Source of the DNA: Metridium senile
Taxonomy: Eukaryota; Cnidaria; Anthozoa; Actiniaria; Metridiidae
DNA: 64,000 nt
Assembly (NCBI GenBank): GCA_949775045.1
Contig: OX459103.1
Coordinates: forward strand, 6,438,541-6,502,540
Direction: 5' to 3'
Positions 15,701 through 24,835 of this stretch are shown one piece after another; positions within the stretch are counted from its first letter, which is position 1, and every line of letters begins with the position of its first letter. Position numbers and translations under genes: made by a program. The notes below the pieces were generated by a model. It saw only the letters and a program-made list of their open reading frames with translations, did no database searches and was not told where the DNA came from.

Positions 15701-18354
15701 CAATTAACCAAGAAATATCAAGAATAAGCAAAACAATGAGATTACAACAACACAGCTAACACTGTTACAAAAAAACACACATGCCAAAACATACCACTAA
15801 CTATAACATAATGAGAATCCAAATTCTGTCCAGATAAATACCAGAAAAGTCAGATAAAGATATATAAACTAAACCACGATCAAAACCTTACTGATTAGAA
15901 ATCAAAATCTAGAAAAACCATCAACAAAAGCTAGCTTGGAAGGATCAAAGTTTTGACAGATTTGACAAGAACACAAAGGAACTGACAAAATGCTAAGACT
16001 TAAGTCCATAGTAACGCCAGAAACACAAGATGGGATTTAAAACACATGGAGTCAATATGCAAGTATAATGAATCTTAAAATCTACCTAGAATACTAGCAT
16101 TGTAGTTTTGCTTTTTGGTGGGAGATTTAAGTGGAGATTTTTTGTGGTAGTGATTTAGGAGTGTTGTTTGTAGAGTATAGTTAATTGTAGTGGTATTATA
16201 GACACAGTAATTCTAATTAATGGTTGTAAATTCCTTTGTCACCGGGAAACAAAAGAGGTTTATGTCTTTCAACAAATAATGCAATTTGATATTGTACAGG
16301 ATGTTTGAGTGGATGGGTGTTAATGGTAACAAAAATATAATAGAAAAAATGTGAATAACAAAATAATTTTCGACAAAATTTGTAAGTCAAAATAATGTTA
16401 ACAGGTATGAATTTTATTATTTTGCAAGAGTTTTAGGTACCATATCTAAAAATGTTGCAAAATAATAAAAAGGAATTTATAGTACTATCATGATTTTCTT
16501 TTTTTTTTGGCAAATGCAAGAAAATAGTTTTCAAAAATAAAAATGAATTAAAATAAAAAAATATAAAATAAATAAAATATTTTTTTAGACTTCCTATTTT
16601 TTTTAATCAAGAGAGTGGTCATGTGTAAAGTAAAGAATATGTTTCTCAAAACAAGAGCACTTAAGAAAATAACTTATTGTAATCCAAGTTGTTCAACAAG
16701 AAAAGATTACAAGTCATACATGTCAATTAGCAATACTGGCGATAATAACACTTCTTAAAGCAAAGTTTGCTCATTACTCTTAGAAATAGTAACTTGTTAA
16801 TTAAAAAAAAAATCAAGAAAATAAAATATGATTTGAATAAAATATTTCATAATATTCAAATCCAAACAAAATACAATGTAATGAAATAAAATAAAACATA
16901 GTTAATAAAAATAAAGAAATTACCATATTTTTCCATTACCTTTTGTGCTTTTCAATAACTCGATATTTTCTCTCTTCCCATTCCCTTGTCTTACTTTTCA
17001 ATTTCGTCTTTCTTTAAAATTAATTATTCTCTTTCTTCCCTTCCATTATGTTTCTTTACTTCATTTCATTATTTTTATTCCTCCTTTCATTCATTCATTT
17101 CTTTTTTATTCACTCCCATTTTCAAACAACAAAGCTGTCCATTTCCTCCGCGGAAAAAAATGTACACATATTATACATAAACATATATACTGTAGGTTTA
17201 CAAACTGTTCGTTTTTATAGGCCTGTTCATGTCTATTATAAAGCAAATATCAACTAAAATGTCAGATAATTGAAGACCTGAACCGCCAATCAAAATTTAG
17301 AGTCAAAATTATCAAAATCAGATACTGTAGTGTTGCAAAAATATATATGTTCGACTAATTTGATTTCTGAGTTGATTATTTAGTTCTCTGGAATATTCCT
17401 ATTTTCGAAATCATTTAGATTATAAATACAAATCCTTCTGGAATTGGATAAAAATTAAAATACATAAAAATATTATGACAATCGTGATGATTTTCAATTG
17501 AGATCAATTTCTACGGTACTTAACGAAATATACACAATATACAATCAAATTAAAAAATAATTTTCTCAAAAAAAATATTGTTTTTTACAAGTTGTCGCTT
17601 ACGAAAATTTCGTCTATTTTTTTCCAAAACAATCTAGGAATAGCAAATAAAGTACACTGATTTGTGTTCCTAGAGCATTGAGAATGTAAACACAAGTTAT
17701 AAAGCAAAGCGCAAAACATAAGGTAAGCTTATTATTCTTCTCAACAAACTTGTAATTATTCAATCGTATTAATGACTTTCAATATTTGATTACTCGGATA
17801 CTTCGTAAGAGAGTAATAAATTAGCGTAATGACCAAAAACGCTCAAATCCGTCGGTGAAATTAGCGCGAGGTTGCTAAATAATTTCTTAGCTGAAGTTTG
17901 AACTTTACAGATCCTATTTTGAAGCCGTTTTCTCCGATTTATAATGCATATCAAACTTATTAAAAAAAGTATTCTAATATTTTAAACGTATTAGTCCTAG
18001 ACGCAAAATTTGCATGCCGAAAAATGCTATATGAATTGGACCGAAATAAAAGTTTACAAATTGGTGAGAAATCGAGTATTATGTGAAATTCAAAAGCTCA
18101 ATTTCAAACTTATTTACTTTAATAAAAAGACATAAGAATAGCTAAGTAAAAACTGTATAATAATTAAAAGTAAATACAGTCCAAACGTGAAGTTTTTTTA
18201 TAATAAAACGCACCATAAAGTTTAGAGGAATCGCAGCATGAAATTTATAAATAATGAATTGCGTTGTCATATAAACACACTTGTTGAATATAAGCATATT
18301 TTCACATACCTTTGTAAATTCAAAGCCATAGTTATTCCCATGTTTTTCCGTCAT
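1..18354 (-). CDS. SFI1: SFI1-like centrin-binding repeat protein, 23 exons, C-terminus outside the window
   Basis: Exons assembled by splice site and phase, 5' to 3' on the minus strand: 18354-18310, 15137-15092, 14582-14443, 13713-13647, 12761-11612, 10920-10726, 10059-9840, 9341-9256, 9036-8923, 8751-8665, 7983-7894, 7610-7554, 6721-6587, 6260-6146, 5571-5420, 5220-5086, 4229-4132, 3741-3555, 2907-2803, 2130-2042, 1704-1568, 567-392, 166-1. They join to 1264 codons with no stop. From about residue 483 to the end the protein is a run of degenerate repeats of the form L-x3-F-x2-W (FRRWHQ, FSAWKT, FNRWRV, FKVWLE, FVKWKQ, FAAWRG), rich in Lys, Arg and Gln. This is the pattern of SFI1, which binds centrin along a long helix at centrosomes and spindle poles. 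The first 100 residues are Ser-rich and unrecognised; residues 258-431 carry TGIP repeats. Human SFI1 is of similar length. The family call is firm; small exon-edge errors are possible, and the 3' end is cut by the window. Confidence 0.86.
283..385 (+). repeat. ACGAAGGGCTAAA repeat family, partial copy
   Basis: A diverged copy of a dispersed repeat whose consensus contains ACGAAGGGCTAAAGCTCGAA, followed by a GTTAAGTCAACATTTT stretch and GGTGTTACAAATTTCATTAT. It lies in the last intron seen of the SFI1-like gene. Another partial plus-strand copy is at 5302-5385. Confidence 0.75.
1731..1972. mobile_element. Foldback MITE, family A, copy 1
   Basis: Imperfect terminal inverted repeats begin ACTCCAGTTTCATGTTA and run into TACTATTTGACAAAAGG. 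The right end is the reverse complement. The same termini bound 21702-22117 and about 61279-61510. It lies in an intron of the SFI1-like gene. Confidence 0.75.
2174..2690. repeat. GGAA/GGAT microsatellite in an SFI1-like intron
   Basis: About 500 bp of almost pure purine GGAA repeats grading into GGAT and GAAT variants, lying in the intron between exons 2907-2803 and 2130-2042. Several long open frames on both strands here are artefacts of the repeat. Confidence 0.97.
3287..3462. mobile_element. Short inverted-repeat element
   Basis: A TATCATATG...TTTTGCCCGGC arm at 3287-3320 is matched in reverse complement at about 3430-3462. Intronic in the SFI1-like gene and non-coding. Confidence 0.55.
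4257..4561. mobile_element. Foldback MITE in an SFI1-like intron
   Basis: Inverted arms of about 55 bp: the left arm has GACGCACCTTACCGTGGCCA then TTTTGTACAAGTTA; the right arm returns TAACTTGTACAAAA and TGGCCATGGTAAGG. The centre is AT-rich with no coding potential. Confidence 0.75.
5688..5876 (-). mobile_element. tRNA-derived SINE (family S1)
   Basis: On the minus strand the B-box GGTTCGAGTCCC lies at the right-hand end, followed by the body CACAAGGGTTTTTTCC and CCTCCCTCAGCAAAAATCA. The same body and B-box recur at 47424-47672 (minus) and 60359-60600 (plus). The A-box end is poorly kept. Confidence 0.75.
6762..7082. mobile_element. MITE with poly-G and poly-C ends
   Basis: The arm CTCTGGGGGAAAAGTACCAG at about 6799 returns inverted as GGTACTTTTTCCCCGGAG near 7040-7058. 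Outside the arms lie runs of about 35 G (left) and about 22 C (right), so the whole unit is a palindrome with homopolymer termini. The inside has repeated CCCCTAAAAGATACC. Intronic in the SFI1-like gene. Confidence 0.7.
7195..7500. repeat. ATGA tetranucleotide microsatellite
   Basis: Imperfect (GAAT)n and (GGAT)n repeats over about 300 bp in an SFI1-like intron. Confidence 0.95.
9568..9727. mobile_element. Foldback MITE, family B, intact copy
   Basis: The left end CAACCTCAGCCTTGATAG is matched by the right end CTATCGAGGTTGAGGTTG. Inner arms TTTGACTACAG and CTGTAGTCAAA continue the inverted repeat. A second copy at about 60277-60721 is interrupted by a SINE. Intronic here. Confidence 0.75.
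10985..11167. mobile_element. Foldback hairpin element
   Basis: The left arm has GCGTTGCTATGTACATTTCC and ACCCAATTCAAA; the right arm is its reverse complement (TTTGAATTGGGT...GTACATAGCAACGCG). Lies between SFI1-like exons at 11612 and 10920. Confidence 0.75.
11755..12288 (-). repeat. In-frame TGIP peptide repeats inside the large SFI1-like exon
   Basis: Eleven copies of a TGIP-type core (TGIPQMKNG twice, then TGVPKRN, TGIPYGN, TGSPQRN, TGIPHRN, TGIPHLN, TGIPQPN, TGIPHRN, TGIPQRN, TGILKQY) are spaced by about 9 to 27 residues rich in Asn, Ser and Gly. Spacers such as TDESLVSVYNT and NGSSKYGN recur, so the DNA grew by unequal tandem duplication while staying in frame. The segment is probably disordered. 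The long open frame on the opposite strand here (11744-12292) is a shadow of this repeat. Confidence 0.85.
12950..13210. repeat. Two-copy tandem repeat, about 140 bp
   Basis: GACAAATGTGTTG...TTTTAGCACTG...GAAATTCTGAT...GTCATTGTTT appears twice in direct order, at about 12955 and 13095. Intronic, non-coding. Confidence 0.75.
13324..13572. mobile_element. MITE with GGGGCGGATACA terminus
   Basis: The left end GGGGCGGATACAAGGGGGG and the right end with a long C run then ATCCTGTATCCACTTCTGC are approximate inverted repeats. Intronic in the SFI1-like gene. Confidence 0.6.
14750..15065. repeat. GAT trinucleotide-type microsatellite
   Basis: Imperfect GATGAT/GATAAT repeat in the intron between exons 15092 and 14582. 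Open frames of poly-Ile, His or Ser here are artefacts. Confidence 0.93.
15138..18309. other. First intron of the SFI1-like gene, no further feature seen
   Basis: Very AT-rich sequence of about 3.2 kb. The short open frames around 16.9-17.3 kb are low-complexity Phe/Ser/Leu runs without splice or motif support. Confidence 0.6.
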
Positions 18355-18429
18355 AGTTTAGGCAAGTGTTCATGATGTTTCGTGCATGATTTTGTCTTAT
18401 GCCCTAGTTTAATAATCGTTTTGGGATTA

Positions 18430-18855
18430 CCAGCTGTTGTTATTGACGATCCAACATGGCGGCGACGAATAATCCCGCGCTTTGATGAATTTGGTCACGT
18501 GACCTTTTGGGGCCAGTCAGATTTATTTAATTTGGGTATTTTTTAATAATTTTGTTCTTTATATCATTAATATTTTTAATGGTTATTAAAAATTATTATT
18601 AATTTTTTATTTGGTTTTATGATAACTATCATTATTATCAAATTATTAGATAAGTATCATTATGATACGGTACAAACTAATCAACTACTAGCTTGAAAAA
18701 ATATAAAAAAATAAATAAACTTCAAGCAAAGCTGAATTTCAATCAAGCCAATCAATCTATCAATATGCCATAAAAATAAACTGGACTGGCTAAAACTTTT
18801 CCAATAAACGACTTTCTTAGCTTCAGTCTGCATTCCACAATCCGCAGTCCTCAGT
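18430..18855. promoter_or_regulatory. SFI1-like upstream region; copy 1 of a duplicated segment
   Basis: About 100 bp upstream of the SFI1-like start codon are CCAACATGGCGGC, which matches the YY1 core-promoter motif, and the palindrome GGTCACGTGACC, an E-box. The segment is repeated in direct orientation at 22552-22985, with the YY1-like motif retained and the E-box altered to GGTCACGTGATC. Downstream matches such as GATACGGTACAAACTAATCA and AGCAAAGCTGAATTTCAATC confirm homology over about 400 bp. Promoter function is inference; the duplication is seen directly. Confidence 0.65.
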
Positions 18856-19679
18856 CCTGGTTGTTATTTGCATTCCAGATCCTTATTTGTGACCAGGCAG
18901 TGCAAACACCATTGCTTTCATTACGTAACCGTTCTTGTGAACTATTAAACATCTTCATACCGACTTCATCAAATAGCCGAGGTAAGAAGCAATTTACAAA
19001 GTCATCAGCTAGAATAACTGAACTTTGTCATTGCATAATGTGTTTATTCAAAACCTCTTTGTCCTTTGAACGCAAAAAATCGTGTCTGCACAGCAGGCTA
19101 AATCAATAAATGTAAATAGAACTAGTTTTGGTAAACTCCTACGAAGTCGACGGATCGAGTGTTAAGACGAACATTTTTTATGGTGTTACGGATATATTGG
19201 TACTTTTGAACCTTCGATTATTTGCCTTAAACTCTTGCAGTGTCTTCTGAGTTAATTTCAGCCGATTTAGTTCAGGTTTAGCTCCTTTCATATTAACTCA
19301 GAGGATTATTAAAAGAGATCAACAAGAAGACACTGTAAGAGTTTTATTGGATTTCATTAAAGTTTAGGGTAAAAAAATCGAAGGTCAAAAGTTCATGTGG
19401 ATTTTAAACACAAGCCGGTATTTAAGGACGTTCGCGGGGAAATAAGTTAACCATACATTTCTCTTCAAACTCTCCATGGTGATGTACAATCATATATCAT
19501 ACAACTGAGTTTAACGAGCAAATACGGGGGTCACCGTACTCCTTTAGGAGTGAGATGATCAGAGTGCGGCCTTTTTCTTGTCAAAAATCGCTTGCGCGCG
19601 CAATACGAACAATTCGAGTGAAAAAGCTCTCTTTTATGGCGCGTTTTCGGGATCAAAATTAACTATGTTACTATGTATA

Positions 19680-20054
19680 ATTTCCTTTGATTACTTACTA
19701 AATGCATGTAATCTCACAATGCATTATACTTAAAAGTAGTCATGTGTGAAGTATTGAATTCAAAACTAGTCGTACAAGGAGGTTTGACTTCAAAAGTAAT
19801 CGTGTGTTACTAAATGGTTTTCGAAAGTGATCATACTGAAAGTGTTACATGTTTTCAAAAGGAGTAGAGTACAAACACTAAAAGTGTGCAACATAAATAC
19901 CACTAAATACTGCTAAATTATGCAAATTATTTTGTTCTCTATTGTTTAATCAACACTATTTAGTGGTAAATAGTACAAATTATTGCACGCTTTTAGTATT
20001 TGTACTCTAATGCATTGTGGGATTACATTTAGAAAGTAATTAAAGCAAATAGTT
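19680..20054. mobile_element. Nested inverted-repeat element just upstream of the first P450
   Basis: Outer arms around ATGTAATCTCACAATGCATTA (about 19705-19728) return inverted at 20008-20035. An inner hairpin at 19865-20009 has arms TAGAGTACAAACACTAAAAG and its complement. The right edge is about 58 bp from the likely start codon of the P450, so it probably contributes to the promoter or 5' leader. Confidence 0.65.
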
Positions 20055-20112
20055 CATTTTGATTGCAACTTTCAAATATTCTCATATTACTCTTATTGAA
20101 TCAGGTCACGTG

Positions 20113-21597
20113 ATGTTGGTGGAACTCATTGCTTTTGTCCTTCTGCTCTTCTTCCTTCTCTCCCTCTACTACAGCAGGCGACCAAAAGGCATGCCCCCAG
20201 GGCCTACACCGCTGCCCTTCATTGGAAACATGCTCGACGTCTCAAGGTGGATTTCCAAGAACCAACTCCAGGTGGAACTGGCCAAAGCAGCGCAGAAATA
20301 TGGCAGCATATTTACGTTTGAAATTCCTGGAGAGAGGACTGTAGTCATCAACTCGGCGAGTATTGCAAGGGAGGCTTTCCTCACTAAGAAAGACGATTTT
20401 GCTGGCAGGCCGTACGTATTCACGTGGGACTACCTTACACGCGGTAGTAAAGACATCGCCATAGGGGACTTCAGCCCTTTACTGGTAATGCAGCGCAAGA
20501 TAGTTCATTCTGCTATGAGGAAGTACAACCCGTATCTAGAAGACACTTTGACGCGTGAGGTCGACAAGCTGTCGAAACGTCTGGCATCATACGGCGGACA
20601 ACCTAGAGATCTAGAGAATGATGTGTTTTTGACAACACTCAACGTGATCTGCGCCATTGTGTATGGGGAAAGCTACGAGATTGACGACCCAGAGTTCTTG
20701 ATGATCGTGAACTATAATAAGATCATGTTTCGATTACTTGCTGCAGTCAATGTACTCAATATGTTTCCATTTCTGAGGCATTTCCCGATCAAAGATTCCA
20801 TAGACCTTGAACGCGTTCGAATCGACCGTGACAATCTTTTGGAGTCCAAGCTCCATCACCATCAAGCTACTTACAAGGATGGCGTTATCCGTGACCTCAC
20901 CGACGCCCTTATCAAAGCGTTGCAAGAGGAACAGTTGGTAAACAGCGAAGTCAAATGCGTCGCGTCAGAAGATTACATAATCATGACCATGGCCGACGCC
21001 TTCTCTGGGGGATTGGAAACTACAATGACGTCAATCCGTTGGTTCATTGCCTACATGGTTCGCTTTCCCGACGCACAAAAGAAGATCCACGACGAGCTGG
21101 ATGACGTCATAGGCCATGACGTCACGCCAATGTTACAAGATAAAGAGAAGCTACATTATCTCCAAGCCGCCATCGCTGAGACTCTGCGCATGTGCAGTGT
21201 TGCTGCTTTAGCTGTCCCGCACAAGGCATGCGTTGACTCGGACCTCGTGGGATTCAAGATTCCCAAAGGAACTACAATGCTATTTAACATATGGGCTATG
21301 CACTACGACGAGAAGGCCTGGGAACGACCACATCAATTTGATCCCACTCGTTTCCTTGACGACGACGGCAAGTTTACATCTGGGTCACGTGATATGAGCT
21401 ATCTACCGTTCGGGGCGGGTCGTCGTGTGTGTATCGGTGAGGTGTTGGCCAAGCAGGAGCTGTTTGTTGTCCTTTCTAGGTTGATGCAGCAGTTTAGGTT
21501 CGAGGCTCCTGACGGTCACTCCATGCCCGAGATGGTCGGAAACCTGGGACTAGTCCATGTGCCAAAGACTTACAAAGTTTGTGTCAAACAGCGTTGA
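20113..21597 (+). CDS. Cytochrome P450, clan 2 (CYP17/CYP1-like), intronless
   Basis: A microsomal haem monooxygenase of 494 residues if translation starts at 20113; an in-frame ATG at 20059 would add 18 residues of non-hydrophobic leader, so the inner start, which opens directly into the membrane anchor MLVELIAFVLLLFFLLSLYY, is preferred. Next comes the proline hinge PPGPTPLPFIGN. The I-helix oxygen-binding motif FSGGLETT is at residues 297-304, the K-helix ExxR as ETLR at 356-359, the FDPTRF meander near 408, and the haem loop FGAGRRVCIG at 433-442 with Cys440 as the iron ligand. All catalytic landmarks are intact. Substrate cannot be read from sequence; CYP17/CYP1-like clan-2 enzymes act on steroids, arachidonate-type lipids or xenobiotics. 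The paralogue at 36693-39551 has an intron after residue 71 that this gene lacks. Confidence 0.95.
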   Translation: MLVELIAFVLLLFFLLSLYYSRRPKGMPPGPTPLPFIGNMLDVSRWISKNQLQVELAKAAQKYGSIFTFEIPGERTVVINSASIAREAFLTKKDDFAGRPYVFTWDYLTRGSKDIAIGDFSPLLVMQRKIVHSAMRKYNPYLEDTLTREVDKLSKRLASYGGQPRDLENDVFLTTLNVICAIVYGESYEIDDPEFLMIVNYNKIMFRLLAAVNVLNMFPFLRHFPIKDSIDLERVRIDRDNLLESKLHHHQATYKDGVIRDLTDALIKALQEEQLVNSEVKCVASEDYIIMTMADAFSGGLETTMTSIRWFIAYMVRFPDAQKKIHDELDDVIGHDVTPMLQDKEKLHYLQAAIAETLRMCSVAALAVPHKACVDSDLVGFKIPKGTTMLFNIWAMHYDEKAWERPHQFDPTRFLDDDGKFTSGSRDMSYLPFGAGRRVCIGEVLAKQELFVVLSRLMQQFRFEAPDGHSMPEMVGNLGLVHVPKTYKVCVKQR

Positions 21598-21701
21598 GTC
21601 ACGTGGCATGGTGCTTTATTTATAAGTGGGTCAAGGTCACTGACAATGCGACAATATTTCAGCATCGATGTTTCCAAAAATTGCATTCCTGCTCTGTTAA
21701 C

Positions 21702-22117
21702 ACTCCGGCTAGTTTCACTTTATCTAGCACCGCTGTTCTATTTGACAAAAGGCGCATTTTGCACTAGTCCAGAGCTGGACCCAATTTTCGCAAAAGAATT
21801 ATATTTTTTTACGCGCGCGGTCTTATTCTGGATTGAGAGAGTACGTTGCGAAAAGTGGGACTCTTTCCAAAAGAAGAATAAGACCGCGCGCGTAAAAAAA
21901 AAATATCTCTTTTGCGAAAATTGGGTCCAGCTCTGGACTAATTTTGCACTGGCTAAGCCTCGATTTGTCGTAAAAATATTCACAAATTCCAAGCCAAGCA
22001 CTGGAAAATGTTAGAAAACACATTTGAATTTAATTTACTCTAAATTGTGGCTGTAACTGTGTAAATGCGCCTTTTGTCAAATAGTACAGCGGTGCTAGAT
22101 AACATGAAACTGGAGTA
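21702..22117. mobile_element. Foldback MITE, family A, copy 2, carrying a nested insertion
   Basis: Arms ACTCCGGCTAGTTTCACTTT...TATTTGACAAAAGGCGCAT and their complement ending CATGAAACTGGAGT. It starts about 100 bp after the P450 stop codon. The left half is split by the element at 21765-21940. Confidence 0.8.
21765..21940. mobile_element. Hairpin MITE with TAG...CTA ends and exact 9-bp target duplication
   Basis: Arms TAGTCCAGAGCTGGACCC...TTTTCGCAAAAG and GGGTCCAGCTCTGGACTA, continuing to ACGCGCGCGGTCTTATTC near the centre. The flanks ATTTTGCAC at 21756-21764 and 21941-21949 are identical, so this is a 9-bp target-site duplication made by insertion into the family A MITE. A 9-bp duplication is typical of the MuDR/Mutator superfamily. 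Confidence 0.85.
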
Positions 22118-22196
22118 TAACAAGGTGTATCTACATTTGTATAACTTTGTATAATCAAAAATATAATAAATTATATCTTTATATAATTTGAATTAT

Positions 22197-22472
22197 ATAT
22201 ATTTGTTTGTTTATTTATTTGCTTGTTTATTTGTAAGTTTATTTGTTTGTTTATATATTTGTTTATTTGTTTGTTTGTTTGTTTATTTGTTTATTTGTCT
22301 GTTTATTTGTCTGTATGTTTATTTGTTTGTATGTTTATTTGTCTGTTTATTTGTTTGTTTGTATGTTTGTTGGTTTGTATGTTTGTTTGTTTGTATGTTT
22401 ATTTGTTTGCTTGTTTGTCTGTTTGTTTGTTTGTTTGTTTGTTTGTGTGTTTGATTGTTTGTTTGTTTGTTT
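22197..22472. repeat. TTTG/TTTA tetranucleotide microsatellite
   Basis: (TTTG)n with TTTA, TATG and TCTG variants; Cys/Leu/Phe/Val open frames in three phases are artefacts. Confidence 0.97.
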
Positions 22473-22551
22473 GTATGAGGTTTGAGGCAAAATTGTTTCC
22501 GGACTATTAAATATTAGACGTGACGATACAAAGGGGCGGCTGCATAGGAGG

Positions 22552-22985
22552 CTACTGTTGTTATTGACAATCCAACATGGCGGCGACGAATAATCCCTCG
22601 CTTTGATGAATTTGGTCACGTGATCTTTTTGGGTCAAGCTATTTATTTGATCGTTTGATTTGGCCGATTGTTAAAAATTACTACCAATTTTATGATTTGG
22701 TTTTATGATAAAAATTTCAGTTTATTTACTCTGTTCACATCTGACATGTTATAGAGATATAATTACAACATTATAATGGTTACAAATTAAAAATAACTAT
22801 CAATATTATGAAATTATTAAATAAGTATCATTATGATACGGTACAAACTAATCAACTCCTAGCTTGAAAAAATATTTTAAAAAAAACTTCAAGCAAAGCT
22901 GAATTTCAATCAAGCCAATCAATCTATCAGTATGCCATAAAAATACACTGGACTTTCAGTCCACATTCCGCAGTCCTACATACAT
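22552..22985. repeat. Copy 2 of the duplicated SFI1-upstream segment
   Basis: Direct repeat of 18430-18855, including ATCCAACATGGCGGCGACGA near 22570. The middle holds an extra stretch (about 22715-22800) not present in copy 1. The two copies bracket the intronless P450 gene. Confidence 0.85.
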
Positions 22986-22994
22986 ACATACAAA

Positions 22995-24137
22995 CACGAC
23001 ACGAAATTTCAAATTTACGCCGCCGTAAAGCTAACGTAAAGGTAACGTAAAGCCCATCTTTAAGAAACTTTACGCTCCTTTACGAAAGTGTAAAGATCAG
23101 CTTTACGACATCTTTACGCTCGAGCGTAATGCGACTTAAACGAACACTTTACGCTCAATTTAAAGGAGCGTAAAGATATCATTACGCTCGCGAAAAGCCA
23201 TGTAAAGATGTCATTACGTTCTCCTTAAAGCCGTGTAAAGGTGCGAAAATATATAATTACGTTCTCCTTAAAGATGTGTAAAGGAGCGTAAAGATATCAT
23301 TACGCTCGCGTAAAGCCATATAAAGGCGCGTAAAGATGCCGTTAAAGCTGTGTTATTAATGAGTGTTCTATCAGATATAAAACACTAATGTTTTATACAC
23401 AGAGTGCACAACACTATCAAAGGTCTCAGTTTTAATACCTCATCATTGACCTTTGCTAGGTTTTCTATTTTTCAATATTATTTGCGTTCATCTGTTACTA
23501 TTATTCATGATCGCTTTCGCATGTGGGAAGCAAAAGGGGCGTATTGCGCATGATCGTGTTACGGAAATAATACGATCATGCGCAGCATTATTTTATAGCC
23601 AGAAAATTCCAATTTTTGACAAGAATCTTTTATAAAAGAACGTTTCATAAGTGTTGGAATTTGCTGAGATGTTTAAAAAACTCGAGACCGTACGTGTTTT
23701 ATCGGCTATAAAACAAGTTCTCTCTTTTTCTAAACATCACTTAAACTAATAGCGTAAAGATAGCGTAAAGATAGCTTTACGCAACTACGCTAAAGCGTAA
23801 AAATATGTAATGATACCTTTACGCTTCTTTAATCATAGCGTAAAGATAGCGTAAAGATAGCTTTACGTTCCCTTACACTGAGTGTAAAGATGTGTAAAGA
23901 TATCATTACGCTAAATTCCTTTACGCATCTTTAAGCTCCTTTAATTTTAGCGTTAAGCTTCTCTGAGATCTTTACGCTCCTTTACACTTAGCGTAAAGAT
24001 GCTTAAAGATATCTTTACGCTTATCATCTTTACGTTCTTTTACGTCGCTTTAAATTTTTAGCGTAAAGATTGTCAAAGATCTTTACGCTCCTTTACACTT
24101 AGTGTAAAGATGCGTAAATTTGAAATTTCGTGTCGTG
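22995..24137. mobile_element. 1.14-kb foldback element filled with GTAAAG/CTTTAC motifs
   Basis: Terminal inverted repeats CACGACACGAAATTTCAAAT and its complement bound the unit. Left (about 23016-23345) and right (about 23753-24120) subterminal blocks hold about 35 GTAAAG or CTTTAC hexamers by eye, mostly as GCGTAAAGAT or ATCTTTACGC, in both orientations. The centre (23346-23752) lacks the motif and has no convincing open frame. ACATACAAA abuts the left end (22986-22994) and recurs 2 bp beyond the right end (24140-24148), a possible 9-bp target duplication, though the left flank is a short TACA microsatellite. Likely a non-autonomous DNA transposon; the hexamers would be transposase-binding sites by analogy with other families. 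Confidence 0.8.
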
Positions 24138-24149
24138 AAACATACAAAC

Positions 24150-24545
24150 TTCTTATCGGCCTACAGGATTTCAATAGCTGTCAAACTGCGCTGCTGCGAA
24201 TGGTTGAAGAGTGGAAAGAACGGTTGGATGGTGGGGAAGTTGTGGCAATGGTTGCTATGGACCTGTCAAAGGCTTTTGACAGCCTTCCCCACGACGTCCT
24301 AATTCCCAAGTTGAAGGCATATGGGCTGGACGACAGAAGCTGCACGCTTGTAAAAGACTAACTACCTCAAGGCCAGACAGCAAAGAGTGAGAGTAGGTGA
24401 TACATTCTCAACTTGGAAGAACAATGATCGTGGTGTTCCCCAGGGTAGCGTTCTTGGCCCTTTACTTTTCCATATTTTCTTAAACGATATATTCTATTTC
24501 ATTAGTATTAATCTTAATGCTTATGCTGATGCAAATATACAGCTC
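24150..24545 (+). pseudogene. Non-LTR retrotransposon reverse transcriptase fragment
   Basis: The first frame reads a reverse-transcriptase stretch with SCQTALL and MDLSKAFDSLPHDVLIPKLK, the conserved D-x-SKAFD metal-binding block of Jockey/CR1-type LINEs. It is broken by a stop after LVKD at about 24361. A shifted frame continues with RGVPQGSVLGPLLFHIFLND (the QGSVLGP block) and then NAYADA, where the catalytic YADD has lost its second Asp. No endonuclease domain or 3' end is seen. It begins directly beyond the GTAAAG element. Confidence 0.88.
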
Positions 24546-24835
24546 TGATCGTGATTCGGATCATGTTGTTTTAAATAACAGAGTAAATGAGGAATTAATT
24601 GATAATCCACATAAATAATCCTCATTCCAGTGAACCAGACTTTTACGTCTATACTTTGCGCATCTAACCTTTCATTCCATGCAACCTCGTTCCCAGGGTC
24701 CTCTCCCACCCAAATGCCAAGGAAGAGGACCCTTGGAACGAGGTTGCATTCATTCATGATTTGTTGATTTTTCATCCACTAGTTATATTCACCGGATCGA
24801 TCGGAATCTCAACAAACCACCTCTGTGCCTCAATT

